Shown in pieces: positions 1-11,720 of a stretch of DNA of 64,000 nucleotides. How positions within the stretch are numbered: position 1 is the first letter of the stretch; each line of letters begins with the position of its first letter. The DNA comes from Paralithodes platypus (taxonomy: Eukaryota; Arthropoda; Malacostraca; Decapoda; Lithodidae). A program made the translations under genes and the position numbers. The notes under the pieces were generated by a model. The model did no database searches. It was not told where the DNA came from and saw only the letters and a program-made list of their open reading frames with translations. Location of the stretch: the NCBI GenBank assembly GCA_032716605.1, contig CM064530.1:6720086-6784085 (forward strand). The letters are read 5' to 3'.

Positions 1-354
1 ACAAGTTACAAATAGCATAACATAACATACCTTAGCATAACATAATCATCACAGGTAATATATACTGTTTACCAATAGGATTTATATCGAGGTTCCAGAA
101 TGTTTGTACTGTATTATGCTATATCCTATGATCTATCTATACAAGAGTTTTGTTTAATTTAAGTTTCATCTATTATATATTGCCTGTCCATATATCTCGT
201 TTAATATCTTGATCAACATGTAGTTTTTACAAAAGAAAGGATGTGCTCTAATTGTTGCAATATAATGTTGTCTCAAAGCTAACCTAGGATCTGTCAATCA
301 AGAGTTAGGGTAATTATAACTTATCTATAACTTACAGTATACACACCAACCCAG

Positions 355-1184
355 GTACTGTTGGCTGTGGTGTGTGTGGTGGTGGTGGTGGTGATGGCTG
401 AGGCTCTCCCTGCTATACGGCCTTATAATGTTGGTCTGGCGCCGAAATACAGGCCTGGTTCAGTTTACGACCCCAGTTACTACTACGACGTAAGTTTTGT
501 TTGGATTCTTGTGGGCTGGCTTACATCTTCTGTGACTTACCTTTGTCCTATTGCAAAAGAAATCATGTTGTGCCATGGGATAGTCTGTGGTTCTATAATG
601 TATCCCATACTCTTCCGCCACAACATACCAGACTATTCTCCTCCTCCACTAAATAAAACACTTCACTTTTACACTCCCACTTTCCCAATTACATATAGCA
701 ACCTTAATAGTGTGGACTTTGTATTTTCAATAATCTTTCTTTCATTGAATTATGTATGTCTCTTTAAATCCTACCAAGGATGTAACTTACTGTAGTAGGC
801 CTATTAGAGAAGAAGTATGATCGTGATTATTAAGAGTAATCACACAGTACCTTACTTGATCTTATACCAAACCCCCAGACCCCAGCTCAGTACAACTTCA
901 ACTGGGGTGTGAACGACGGGTTCGGCAACAACTACGGCCAGACCGAGGACCGTGACGGACACTCCACCAGGGGCTCCTACTTCGTCAACCTCCCCGATGG
1001 CCGCCTGCAGAAAGTCACTTACCGCGTCGATGGAGATTCTGGATACGTCGCAGATGTCAGCTATGTCGGAGAGGCCCGCTACCCTACCTATAGGGGTGGA
1101 GCCCCCCATGCCTATAATAGTCCTGTGGGACCAGCATACAGGTCCCTGCCAGCCTACCATCACGCCAAGCCCACCTATGGTTGA
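355..1184 (+). CDS. RR-type cuticle protein, copy A (exons 2-3; first exon outside window)
   Basis: Exon 2 is 355-489 and exon 3 is 879-1184, with a 389-bp phase-0 intron (GTAAGT donor, CCCCCAG acceptor). Exon 1 should lie just left of base 1, because the first bases of the window match intron 1 of copy B about 30 bp after its ATG AAG. Exon 2 encodes a signal-peptide core (LLAVVC, then six valines, M, AEA) followed by LPAIRPYNVGLAPKYRPG. Exon 3 holds the RR chitin-binding region, roughly YNFNWGVNDGFGNNYG to GDSGYVADVSYVGEARYP, and a Tyr/Pro-rich tail ending KPTYG. The mature part has no cysteine, as is usual for RR cuticle proteins. Predicted role: secreted structural protein that binds chitin in the exoskeleton, pro-resilin-like by the DGRLQKVTY and GDSGYVADV motifs. 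Copies A and B form a subgroup (TEDRDGHSTRG, PAYHH) distinct from C-G. Expected total about 148 aa. Confidence 0.88.
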
Positions 1185-1517
1185 GTTGAACCGGATGGTG
1201 TAACACTCGTAGAATTTCGGGAATTTGAAAAAGGTCTACTGACCCACACAAGACAAATTTCTTAAGTGATATTGTAGGTAACCTTAAAATGCCTCCCATG
1301 TAGATGAATGTGATTATATATGTTAAATGATAACATGATTTGTTTATCAATGTATATATACATATAATTTCATAAACCTACATCTGTAGTTATACTTGCA
1401 TAATTATGAACATGAAAGGTGCAGAAACATTCATCTCCTGAATGTTCCTAATTCTTGTGTATGATGTGGTTCCCTCCTTATTTTTAAGATTTATCTGCCA
1501 TGACTGTGCTGTACAGA

Positions 1518-1523
1518 AATAAA
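1518..1523 (+). terminator. polyadenylation signal of copy A
   Basis: AATAAA about 335 bp after the stop codon, in the context CAGAAATAAAGTC that recurs at the same place behind copy B. It is probably the cleavage signal of this gene. Confidence 0.7.
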
Positions 1524-1584
1524 GTCTATTATATGAAGTAACTTGTTTCAGTTGTGAAATATTGTCATATGCTCTCTCTCTCTC

Positions 1585-2590
1585 TCTGTGCTACTAGTGG
1601 TGAAGAAGGCAGTGGGGGACTTACACTGATATCGCAATTCCTTCCTTTGTCGCATGATTATTTAGTCCCTGTGAGAGCAAGAATGTGGGAGTGCCCCAGT
1701 AGAATGAGAGGTTACCCACAACTCACTCTAGATTGCCAATTTCAGAACCAGTAGATACTGGTTCTTCTACCTCAGGTGAGGATTCACCACACATAGGGAA
1801 CAGCAACACCTCTGATAGTGTACAGATAAATAGTGTGATAGAAAATGCACGAGGGGGTGCTAGTGAAATACTGAACCCCCTTAAGTTAGTATAATTTAAT
1901 TACAGGTCAATTAGGAATAAATTCTCCGAACTTCGGGCACTGTTGACTAGTACAGAGTACTTCGATGTAGTGGTTATCACTGAATCCTGGATTCACAGTG
2001 ATACCAGAGATTATGTTGGGGAATTTGAAATACCTGGATATAGAATCAGAATGTTCCACAAATAACGGACCATGGGGGAACAGGGTGTCTTAAGTACATC
2101 AGAGATTTTCTAAATCCAGTTAACTGCAAGATCAGTTCAGAATATAAACTGTTAGGAGTAGACCTCATTGTAGGTAACTCTATCTACAGGGTTGTTGAAA
2201 AGGATGAACCTCTGTACACAAGATTAAGTAGTTTTATCAACAGTATAACCAGTGTGATCTTAGGTGACTTTAATTGTCTGGTATTCTGGGAAGCAAGAAC
2301 TGCCGATGCTGAAGTAGGCATTTTGTTGACTTTGCTAATGATAACTTTTTGACCCAGTGGGTGAACGAGCCAACTAAAGGCAACAATATACTTGATCTTG
2401 TGTTCACCACTGAAGAAGAAAGTGTGACCAGCTTATCTGTTGGGGAATCACTTGGAGGTAGTGACCACAATCTCTTCCCACCTTTTGCAGCAAACCTGCC
2501 AGTCCTCAGAATACGATACTAGAATTCCGTCGAGCAGATTTTGGAGATCTTCGGGGAAACTTATCCCAGATAAGACTTAGGGTGAGGATG
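1585..2590 (+). mobile_element. CR1-like LINE fragment, decayed endonuclease region
   Basis: Across several frames the translation shows an APE-type endonuclease: NYRSIRNKFSELRALLTST, then FDVVVITESWIHSDT, then VILGDFN near 2253-2274 and GGSDHNLF near 2455-2478. These are the conserved N, E, GDFN and SDH landmarks of non-LTR retrotransposon endonucleases, in the CR1-like form. Frameshifts and stops break it in at least three places. The leader at 1590-1660 resembles a piece inside intron 2 of copy B (about 6420-6500), so the same element family also touched that gene. It is inactive. Confidence 0.7.
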
Positions 2591-2882
2591 TTAATGCCAT
2601 TCGGTGCTCATTCAAAGAGCGATGGTGACTGTAACTTCAGACCAGGATATATTTATATACAAAAAATTTACAAATTTAGCTTGAAGGAGGTCTGGGTGGG
2701 TATATTTTAGTTTTAAAGAAGTCTGGGACGTCATGTTTGTTAGCCTAGGGGACAAACTAAAACACATTGCTCGAAAATGGCCAAAACAGGCAAACTTCTC
2801 TATAATAATCAAACAAAATAGTATAATAACCCACAAGACGTCAGATCAGATAGTGTTAAAATAACCCATTGGTTTTTACGCT

Positions 2883-2905
2883 AAGAGAGAGAGAGAGAGA
2901 TGGAG

Positions 2906-2936
<31 letters not shown>
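2883..2936. repeat. (GA)n-(TA)n microsatellite
   Basis: A short GA run passes directly into a TA run. The same GA/TA pairing lies upstream of copies D, F and G. Confidence 0.9.
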
Positions 2937-2942
<6 letters not shown>

Positions 2943-2992
2943 TTAATTTGACTCTCAACACCTAATAATACCCAATGAAGTTAATGAAAGCT

Positions 2993-3356
2993 TGAGTTAC
3001 TTGTGAAGTGCATGCAGAGTTACATGGAGCAATAGACGGACGAATGAGGAAGTACGAGAGTGGTGTGGTGTGGATGTAGATGTGCTGGAAAGTGTGAAAA
3101 GGAACAACTTGAGATGGTTCGGCCATGTGGAACGTATGGGAAGCGAGAGAATTACTAAGAGAGTGTACAAGGGTGAAGTGGAAGGACAAAGAGGGAGAGG
3201 TAAGCCAAGAGAGAGGTGGAAGGATAGATTTAAGAAGTATATGTATGAAAGTGGTGCTGGATGGGAGGAGGGGCATCAGCTGACTGGGGACAGAGGTGCA
3301 TGGGGGCGATTTGTTCGTGGCCACCCCTTCGGGGGTCACGGCATCCGGCAATAGAT
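2993..3356 (+). mobile_element. RTE-like LINE 3' end (5'-truncated)
   Basis: The open frame from 3070 gives DVDVLESVKRNNLRWFGHVE, then the EVEGQRGRGKPRERWKD motif and GAWGRFVRGHPFGGHGIRQ, the typical carboxy end of a non-LTR reverse transcriptase. It matches the 3' end of the longer copy at 20215-22135, including the terminal CCGGCAATAGATAGAT. Only the last ~360 bp are present. Clade assignment (RTE-like) is by motif only. Confidence 0.75.
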
Positions 3357-3361
3357 AGATG

Positions 3362-3430
3362 TGATCCTTAAGGGATTCGAACCTGTGATACCACATACAG
3401 AATTTAAAAACTAACCATTACACAACCAAA
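3362..3430 (-). mobile_element. tRNA-derived SINE fragment (family S1)
   Basis: Read on the minus strand it has an internal pol III B box (GGTTCGAATCC) preceded by ATGGTTAGT. The same head occurs at about 11775 (+), 52935 (-) and 59985 (-). Confidence 0.5.
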
Positions 3431-3689
3431 ACAGATATAGCAAATGTCCACTATATACTGTACACCTACGCAAGCCAATCTCTAATGGCTGAATCAAATC
3501 GTAATGACTCTGGTATTGCATTGGCACAGTCAACGCCGGGCAGCCCTGCTAGATAATAAATATGTATGACCAATTAATAAACTACCAGGATGTTGTTCAA
3601 TATAATAAGTTGATATAAACACAATATCACAGCTAGATAGGTCTATCACTGTACCCTGTTATGTATCCCCCTTTGTCCTGGTAACGAAT

Positions 3690-3872
3690 CTTTGTTATTA
3701 TTTCAACTGCATTTAGGCGATTTTATTGACCTTAGGAAGGATATCAAATAGCTAAAAGGGTTAATTGATATAGTCTCTTGCCTATTAATTGGCAAACGTC
3801 GTTCTTACACTGAATAAAATAGTCTAATAGTTGGCAGAAAATAATGAAAAGGATGCCACCGGTACTGAATGG
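3690..3872. mobile_element. TTAA-1 MITE-like element, degenerate
   Basis: It has the family's inner landmarks: TTAGGCGATTTTATTGACC, CTTAGGAAGGATAT, AAGGGTTAATTGATATAGTC and, at the right end, CCACCGGTACTGAATGGGT. The left terminus has decayed. No coding potential. Confidence 0.55.
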
Positions 3873-4000
3873 GTACGCTAGAAATATCGATTCCAAAACT
3901 CTGTAACTCAAAATGGGCTGGAGCAAATGGGCTGTGAATGTCCACACTATTGACTACTCTGTTCATTATAGGTACGCCAGAAATAACGAATTCCAAACCT
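3870..4000 (+). repeat. Unclassified interspersed repeat, partial copy
   Basis: Contains GTACGCTAGAAATATCGAT and GGGCTGGAGCAAATGGGCTG, which recur at about 4395-4555, 11953-12115 and 58246-58462. No protein motif, clear inverted terminus or RNA head was recognised. Confidence 0.45.
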
Positions 4001-4009
4001 CTGTAACTT

Positions 4010-4395
4010 TTTGTTTTCTATATGGATGAGGGAGACAAAAGGCAAAACAGCCTCTGATGAGTGACTCCCCCAGATTTGAAAGAGTGACAGGGCCAATATC
4101 AAGGAATGTTCGAGCCAAAATGCCTGGACACACAGAGTTTGAAGCAATTTAAGTCATAGGATGAGGAAAAGATGGCTTCAGGGAGAGAGTTCCAGAGCTC
4201 AGCTATTGAATTGAAGACAGATTGGGAATATTGTTTCACTCTTGGGTTGGAGAGTTGCACAGCATAAGGGTGAGATTGTGTTGCAAGACGGGTGCTACGT
4301 ACTCTACGTAGAAGAAGAGGTGTACTCTGAGAGAGAGCTTTGAGGAACACTGATTATTGTAATAGAGGTAGAATAGCGAGAGAGATGCAACATTG
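4010..4395 (-). mobile_element. Jockey-type LINE 3' end fragment (family J1)
   Basis: The minus-strand translation gives RSTRLATQSHPYAVQLSN, then ELWNSLPEAIF, then SYDLNCFKLCVSRHFGSN, the conserved carboxy end (WNSLP, FK) of jockey-superfamily reverse transcriptases. Frames shift within it. The same 3' end recurs at 7531, 10590, 39281, 41190, 43337, 45070 and 45525. Heavily 5'-truncated and non-coding today. Confidence 0.75.
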
Positions 4396-4555
4396 CGGGT
4401 TGGATCAAACAGGCTGTATATCTCCACACAGATTCCCTGGCTGACTCTTCCCATTATGTCAAAAGTATTAACTCGATTATTTAAGTGGGTTTAGAGTTAT
4501 GAGAGACTGGGGTTGGTATTTTTGGCCTACCTCTACTGAACAGGGTTTAGTATGC
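4395..4555 (+). repeat. Unclassified interspersed repeat
   Basis: Shares CAGGCTGTATATCTCCACA, CTGGCTGACTCTTCCC and CTCGATTATTTAAGTGGGTT with the copies at 11953-12115 and 58311-58462. Function unknown. Confidence 0.45.
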
Positions 4556-4672
4556 TTTAGTCTTTAGTTTATTATTTTGTTTTTATTTATATATTTTATT
4601 ATTTTATATATTTATTATTTAGTTTTTGCAGTAAGAAGACACATACTTACTTTGAGATATTATACTGAACAT

Positions 4673-5089
4673 TTAACCCCTTCTGTACCGGCGACGTCTT
4701 TTTGTATTTGATTTCCGGTACATTTAGACGATTCTGTGAAGCTTAGGAAGGATCTATGGTAGCTGAAAGGATTAATTGAGATAGTCTGTAGCCTTTATTA
4801 ATGGGTAGACGTTTTTCATAAGCTGTATTAAATCGGCTAATAGTTGCCAGAATATAATGAAAAGGACGTCACCGGTAACCCATTCAGTACCAGGGACGTC
4901 CTTTTCATTATATTCTGGCAACTATTAGCCGATTTTATGCAGCTTATGAAGGACCTCTACCCATTAAAAGGCTACAGACTATCTCAATTAATCCTTTTAA
5001 CTAGCACAGATCCTTCCTAAGTTGCATAATATCGTCTAAATATAGCTAGAATATAATATAGCACACGTCGTTGGTACTCAAAAGGTTAA
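4673..5089. mobile_element. Two TTAA-1 elements joined end to end
   Basis: The first begins TTAACCCCTTCTGTACCGGC and ends at GGACGTCACCGGT near 4876. The second starts at once as AACCCATTCAGTACCAGGGA and runs to CAAAAGGTTAA at 5089. Both carry the inner ATTAGACGATTTTATGCAGC-like and AATTAATCCTTTTA-like motifs. The joint is an inverted GACGTC-rich palindrome. Confidence 0.7.
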
Positions 5090-5387
5090 TAAACACATTA
5101 TTCTGAGCGCCAACACGATCCCAAGTCATATTATGGGGTGAAAAGGTAAATATTTTCTGATCCTGAAGATAAATGCAAAATTCTAAAGAAGCAGTAACCT
5201 CTAACAGTTACGTATTTCTTACATCTTATATATTTTTACCAAGAGTTGATGGTATTGCACAAGTACGCTCTCTTTCACTTGTTATCACTAACCTTGAAAT
5301 GCTCTCCTCTCAAAAATCTTGGCACGGCTCAAAATTAAGCCAGTGTCTCAGATGTGTGACCTCCCTCCCTCCTTCCCTCCCCCTTCC

Positions 5388-5454
5388 TCTGGGTATATAA
5401 GGCCGGGCTGGTGCCACATGGAGTCACAAGTTGCTTGGACTCTCTACTGATAAC
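5388..5454 (+). promoter_or_regulatory. Core promoter of copy B
   Basis: TATATAA is at 5394-5400. TCACA at 5424-5428 sits 30 bp further on, where an arthropod initiator would be, and the ATG is 61 bp after the TATA start. A C/T-rich tract (about 5361-5389) abuts the TATA box. The 5' untranslated leader would be about 29 nt. Confidence 0.8.
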
Positions 5455-7057
5455 ATGAAGGTAAGTTGTCAGTTGTGTGAATAACAAGTCACAAATAGCA
5501 TAACATGACATACCTTAGCATAACATAATGATCACAGGTAGTCAATATACCACTAGGATTGATCTCGAAGCTCCAGAGACTTTGTACTAAGCTACATATG
5601 GTATAATATATCTAATCAAGGGCTTTGTTTACTTACATCTAATATATATTGCCTGTTCATATAATGAGAGAAATCCCTCATTTATTGTGGTGCCGTGGAT
5701 ATGGAAGGTTCGTCAGCATTCTACTAACAGTTAGTCAGCTAAGCATGCACAGTATTAATGATCTGTTTTTGTAACTATGTTACATGAGGTACAATATAAT
5801 GTTGGCCTCATAGCTAACCTAGGATCTGACAATGAAGAGTTAGGGTAATTATAACTTATAAATAACTTACAGTATACACATCAACCCAGGTACTGTTGGC
5901 TGTGGTGTGTGTGGTGGTGGTGGTGGTGGCTGAGGCTCTCCCTGCTATACGGCCTTATAATGTTGGTCTGGCGCCGAAATACAGGCCTGGTTCAGCTTAC
6001 GACCCCAGTTACTACTATGACGTAAGTTTTGTTTGGATTCTTTTGGGCTGGCTTACATCGTCTGTGACTTATATTTGTCCTATTACAGAAGAAATAATGT
6101 TGTGCCATGGGATAGTCTGTGGTTCTATAATAATTTCCATACTCTTCCGCCACAACATACCAGACCATTCCCCTCCTCCACTAAATAAAACACTTCACTT
6201 TTACACTCCCACTTTCCCAATTGCCAATAACACCTCAATATTGTGAACTTTGTATTGTCAACCATCTTTATTTCTTTGAATGCTGTATGTCTCTATAAAC
6301 CCTACCATGGATTTATGGGAAAAACTGGAATCCTGCCAAAACTACAACACCACTGCAACTACAACATCACTGTACCCTCACCCTCCCCTTGCTACCAGTG
6401 ATGAAGTGACGAAGGAATTCTAATTTGCTGTTAGTGGTGAAGATGACAGTGGGGGACTGGTATCACAGTTACCTCCCAAGTCCCAAGGTTATTGTCTTCC
6501 CATACCTAACATGGTTTTGGGTGTCTTTCGGTTCTCACAAGAAATAACTAAGACAGTTTGTTGACAACGCAAGGTCAGTACAATGTTGACCCAATGTTGA
6601 ATTGATTGTAAGTTCAAATCATGTTTCAGTTCGATCATTTGGGAGAACTACCAAGGGCTGGTTTTTTTACAGCTAACTGTGTTAGGATTATGATCTTGAT
6701 TGATAACAATTATAACACAGTACTTTACTTGATCTTATACCTAACCCCCAGACCCCAGCTCGTTACAACTACAACTGGGGTGTGAACGACGGGTTCGGCA
6801 ACAACTACGGCCAGACCGAGGACCGTGACGGACACTCCACCAGGGGCTCCTACTTCGTCAACCTACCCGACGGCCGCCTGCAGAAAGTCACCTACCGCGT
6901 TGATGGAGATTCTGGATACGTCGCAGATGTCAGCTATGTCGGAGAGGCCCGCTACCCTACCTATAGGGGTGGAGCCCCCCATGCCTATAAAAGTCCTGTA
7001 GGATCGGCATACAGGCCCCTGCCAGCCTACCACCACACCAAGCCCACCTATGGTTAA
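5455..7057 (+). CDS. RR-type cuticle protein, copy B (complete)
   Basis: Three exons: 5455-5460 (ATG AAG only), 5890-6021 and 6752-7057, giving about 147 aa; both introns are phase 0 with GTAAGT donors. The start is fixed by the TATA box 61 bp upstream and by the same two-codon exon in the other copies. The signal peptide reads MKVLLAVVC, six valines, then AEA, with likely cleavage before LPAIRPY. The RR chitin-binding region occupies most of exon 3 (YNYNWGVNDGFGNNYG to GEARYP), followed by a Tyr/Pro tail (PLPAYHHTKPTYG). It is the closest relative of copy A. Intron 2 (730 bp) contains a short piece (about 6420-6500) related to the LINE leader at 1590. Predicted extracellular exoskeletal protein; no catalytic function. 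Confidence 0.92.
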
Positions 7058-7480
7058 GTTGTACCAGATGGTGTAACACTCGCAGAATTTCGTGGACCTC
7101 TCATGATTCTATTAAGCTAATATAATCATTATTATGTTTTGAGGACCTAAGAAAATACGAGTTCAAGAATTTGAAGGTCTACTGACCCACACAAGGAACA
7201 CCCTTTACTTGTTCCTAAAGCTAACCTAAAATACCTCACATGTACGTTTAAAGCCTCCTCGTGGGTTTGATGATATGTGTTGATTGCTAATATGAGTTTT
7301 TGATCAATGTATATACAAAGATATTCATGAATATACGTCTCTCGTTATTCTTGCATAATGAAAAAAATTAGGCGTTCAGAAACTTTGACGACGTGGTCCC
7401 CTCCTGAATGTTCCTAATCCTTATTTACGATGTGGTTCCCTCATTATTTTGAAGAATTATCCGGATGCCTGTTGTACAGA

Positions 7481-7486
7481 AATAAA
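7481..7486 (+). terminator. polyadenylation signal of copy B
   Basis: AATAAA about 425 bp after the stop, followed by GTCGATTATATGAAGTA as in copy A. Confidence 0.7.
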
Positions 7487-7530
7487 GTCGATTATATGAA
7501 GTAGTTTGTTTCTTTCTAATATATTCCTAT

Positions 7531-7795
7531 ATGTTCAACGGTGTCTGTGGGTTCTTTACCCCCGCACAGCTTCTTGCTTTATACATGGGCACTGTGCGCT
7601 CATGGATCGAGTACTTTTCACGTGTGTGGGGAGGCTTCACCCATACCGCCCTTCTCGAAAGAGTAAAATCGAAAGCATTTTGTCTCGTCTCTCTCTCTCT
7701 ACACACCGCAATGTTGCATCTCTCTCACTCTTCTACCGCATTGCAATAATCAGTGTACGTCAGAGCTTTCTTAGTGTATACCTACTACCCCCTTA
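7531..7795 (+). mobile_element. J1 LINE fragment
   Basis: Translates as NGVCGFFTPAQLLALYMGTV, RSWIEYFSRVWGGFTHTALL, then a shifted frame related to SLSLRRNVASLSLFYRYYNN. It is the segment just upstream of the 3' end seen in the other J1 copies. Short and broken. Confidence 0.7.
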
Positions 7796-7799
7796 AAGC

Positions 7800-8425
7800 C
7801 AAACCAGTACCAGGCAAATAAACTGTCACTTGTGTGGGAGGTCAGACGTCCGTCCAGCCAACTGCAAAAGAAATCGTCATCGATATTAAGACCTCTAGAC
7901 TTCGTTGTGTCTAACGACCAAATCTACAGGCTATAGCATGCTTATGTCTGTATGAATAATAATAACTAGTCACAATATATTGTCATAGTTCATGAGTGTA
8001 TAACCATATGATGCTTTTGAACTAAATATTTGAATGAACACATAGCATATGTTATTGATATAATTGACATCCCATATGATAAAGTATTCCGAACGCTACT
8101 ATATTCCTAGGAAAGAGTTACCGCTAAATAAAAACACAGTAAGAAAAACATGACAAAGAAACGCTTTGATTGAAGAAAAAGAGAAAACCCTCTGATAAAA
8201 AACAAGTTTATGAAAGTACAAATACAAGGCGTTTTTCTTCTTGATGAGAGGTCAGGTCAGGTCAGTGGATTATAGATGATGCAAGTCAACCTCACCTCGA
8301 CCTTGACCTCACCTACCATCTCTCAAAGTCTCGGAATCTCTCGTTTTGGCCGTGAGATGAAGTGGGCCACAAAGGGTTAACGATGTAGAGATATATAACA
8401 GGTCCAGGATGTTCTACAACGTCGA
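7800..8425. other. Intergenic stretch with nuclear-receptor-like half sites
   Basis: No coding or mobile-element signature was recognised. At 8244-8262 GGTCA is repeated three times head to tail, and CGACCTTGA at 8298-8306 is, on the minus strand, TCAAGGTCG, which fits the FTZ-F1 consensus YCAAGGYCR. Whether these act on the cuticle genes is unknown. Confidence 0.35.
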
Positions 8426-8808
8426 TTATGGGAGCCCATCTCGCTTGTTTTCTCTTTCTCTCCCTCTCTCTTTGGCTTGTATCCATTCGGCCCCATCCAG
8501 CCTACTGTTTTAAGACTTTTACCCCCCTCCAGGTGTCAATATTTTCCTGGCGAGTGGTAGCGAGCCAGCATATATGTATTTTTGTTTTGACAGCAAGCTA
8601 AATTTGTAAATTTTTAGATAGAAAAATTTCTCCGGCGAAGCCAGATTTCTCCATACAATGCTGGCTCGCTATCGCTCGCCAGGAAGAAATCGACACCTGG
8701 ATGGGGATAAGCTTCTTAAAACAGTTGACTGAATGGGGCCGAATGGATACAAGCCAGAAAAAGAGAGAAAAGAAGAGAAAGAATAAACAAGCAGGTGACC
8801 CCCCTTAA
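8426..8808. mobile_element. TTAA-2 MITE-like element
   Basis: About 375 bp between TTAT (decayed TTAA) at 8426 and TTAA at 8805-8808. The ends are near-inverted (GGGAGCCC... against ...GGTGACCCCCC). Inside are GGCTTGTATCCATTCGGCCC and its inverse, plus paired CTGGCGAGTGGTAGCGAGCC and GGCTCGCTATCGCTCGCCAG. No reading frame. Confidence 0.8.
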
Positions 8809-8855
8809 CGTGATGTCACTTCCATATTGGTGACAACACTATCTACCTTTTTGTT

Positions 8856-9951
<1,096 letters not shown>

Positions 9952-9954
9952 CTA

Positions 9955-10565
9955 AGAAGTGCGCATGGGGGGTATGAGACACCACACTCCTATGCTGACG
10001 TATTTGAGCTGTTCCCATCACTAACATCGTTATTTTACCATAAATAGCATTAATACTTATCCATATGTGCCTATTATAGGTTGATTATAAAGGTATTAAC
10101 CTGTTACAACAATAAAACAAGTGGAAACAGCGTTTGGATGGTCAAAATCGGCGATACAGGCCGGGAGTTACATAATGTACGGCTGAGGCAACCTCCCACC
10201 CCACCACTCTTTCCCAAGTCTGGAGAGAGAATGTCGATCGATACTCTCTCTCTCTCTCTTCCACTCGCTTGGTAACAGTGATGACAATGCCCTGCTTGCA
10301 ACTCGCTAATGTTAGCACGAAAATTGACCACAGAATAAGGGAATAACAGGGAAAATAGGTGATAACTGAAGGAGGTGAGGAAAGTGGGGAAGGAGGGGAG
10401 GTGGAGGAGTGATATTTGGCATGGCCCAGGGGCAATAAAAAAAAAAAAAAAAAAAATTTGGGGGTGTTTTAAATGGATTTTTTAATAGCCTTACTCTTAA
10501 CAGTCTTCCCGCAGTCCGCCAGGGGAACTCTTAAGAGTCTTCCCGCAGTTCCCGGGTTAAGGGAG
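9955..10565. other. Intergenic, low-complexity
   Basis: Contains a CT-rich patch (10243-10260), a purine-rich stretch (10365-10415) ending in a poly(A) run at 10438-10456, and a pair of AGTCTTCCCGCAGT repeats (10501-10551). No gene seen. Confidence 0.5.
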
Positions 10566-10567
10566 TA

Positions 10568-10928
10568 ATTTTTTTTTTTTTTTTTTTTATGTGTAAGAAG
10601 TAGACAAAAGGCAGGTTGTCTGTAACGAGTGTCTTCCCCAAAGCCAAACGAGTGACAGAGCCCAATTCAAGGGACGTTGGGTATTGATTGAGGGAGAGAG
10701 TTTCAGAGAATAAAGGCCATCTACCATTACACATATTTTTCTGTTATGAAGATAAGAGATTAGCGGAATTAGTAAGGCAAGACCGCAGTGTAACATATTC
10801 GTCAGTAACGATTGATGCCAGACTCTATCAAATGCTATTGTATGCGTTTTACCATGCTGGTCTGTAGCTTGGCTAAGGGGGGATGGTCTATTTTTTTGGT
10901 CCCCCTTCTCCCTCGTGTTTATCCACAT
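10568..10928 (-). mobile_element. J1 LINE fragment with poly(A) tail
   Basis: On the minus strand it reads THTIAFDRVWHQSLLTNMLH (the RT palm aspartate region), LISYLHNRKICVMVDG, then the family 3' end LSLVWLWGRHSLQTTCLLS. It ends at 10569-10587 in a T run, which is the poly(A) tail of the insert. Internally deleted. Confidence 0.72.
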
Positions 10929-11035
10929 TAGTTTTAAGATTTTAAGACGTTCCTTCCATTAGTTTGGCGAATATAAGACCTATCACCCCATTTCTTTGTC
11001 AATATTAGGACCTTTTGTACCATTTACGACTAATA
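10874..11035. mobile_element. TTAA-3 element, left half
   Basis: Begins CTAAGGGGGGATGG and carries CCCCCTTCTCCCTCGTGTTT, TTTTAAGACGTTCC and TAGTTTGGCGA, as in the full copy at 50889-51258, then stops. Confidence 0.6.
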
Positions 11036-11049
11036 GAGTTAAACCTTGA

Positions 11050-11350
11050 CAAACCGCAGATTAAGAGGGGACCTAATACAAGTTTATAAATTGATCAAAG
11101 GCCATGACACCATGGACACAAATAAGTATGTCACACTATAATACTCAAATTACACAAGAAGTAATAGTTACAAAATTGTCGGAAACGCATTTCATTCACA
11201 CAAAGCGAAGCACTTATTTTTCAACAGAGTAGTCAGCTTATGAAATACATTGCCTAGTGTTGTAGAGTACCATACAGTCCAGACATTCAAATATCGTCTT
11301 GATAAATATCTTGCCATGAACACTCAACTAACTGCATTTGTGCCTGAGTA
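11050..11350 (+). mobile_element. CR1-like LINE carboxy-end fragment
   Basis: Translates in shifting frames to IKRGDLIQVYKLIKGHD-like sequence, YTRSNSYKIVGNAFHSHKAK, LFFNRVVSL, then VQTFKYRLDKYLA. This is the standard tail of CR1-like reverse transcriptases. Several small indels. Confidence 0.65.
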
Positions 11351-11599
11351 ATGTGACCGTTTCAGTATCGAAACCCTTCAGTTGATGGCTGTGACAACCT
11401 TTTATTTTTAATTACCTATAGTATTTTTACAAGCAGACTAGTAAGGCCCATTAGGTCTGTTGTTGCTTGTCTCCCTTTGTATTCCTTTACACGAGTGAGT
11501 GTGTTAGAGATAAAATACCTAACCCACTAACCTTCAGACCCCCTCCTCTCAAAAGTATTCCCACGGATCAAAAAATTAGTCAGTGGAGCAATTATGTGT

Positions 11600-11720
11600 G
11601 ACCCGCCCAAAGCTGAGGACCCGCCCCCCTCCTCCCCTCCCTCCCTCCCTTTCTCTGGGTATATAAGGCCGGACTGGTGCCACAGGGAGTCACAAGTCGT
11701 TTGGACTCTCTACTAGTAAC
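11600..11720 (+). promoter_or_regulatory. Core promoter of copy C
   Basis: TATATAA is at 11660-11666, TCACA at 11690-11694 and the ATG at 11721, the same 30- and 61-bp spacing as copy B. A C-rich tract (about 11623-11651) lies just upstream of the TATA box. Confidence 0.8.

Noticed and set aside
1..354. A separate short gene or regulatory RNA at the left edge
   Set aside because: It aligns with intron 1 of copy B, so it is the end of intron 1 of copy A.
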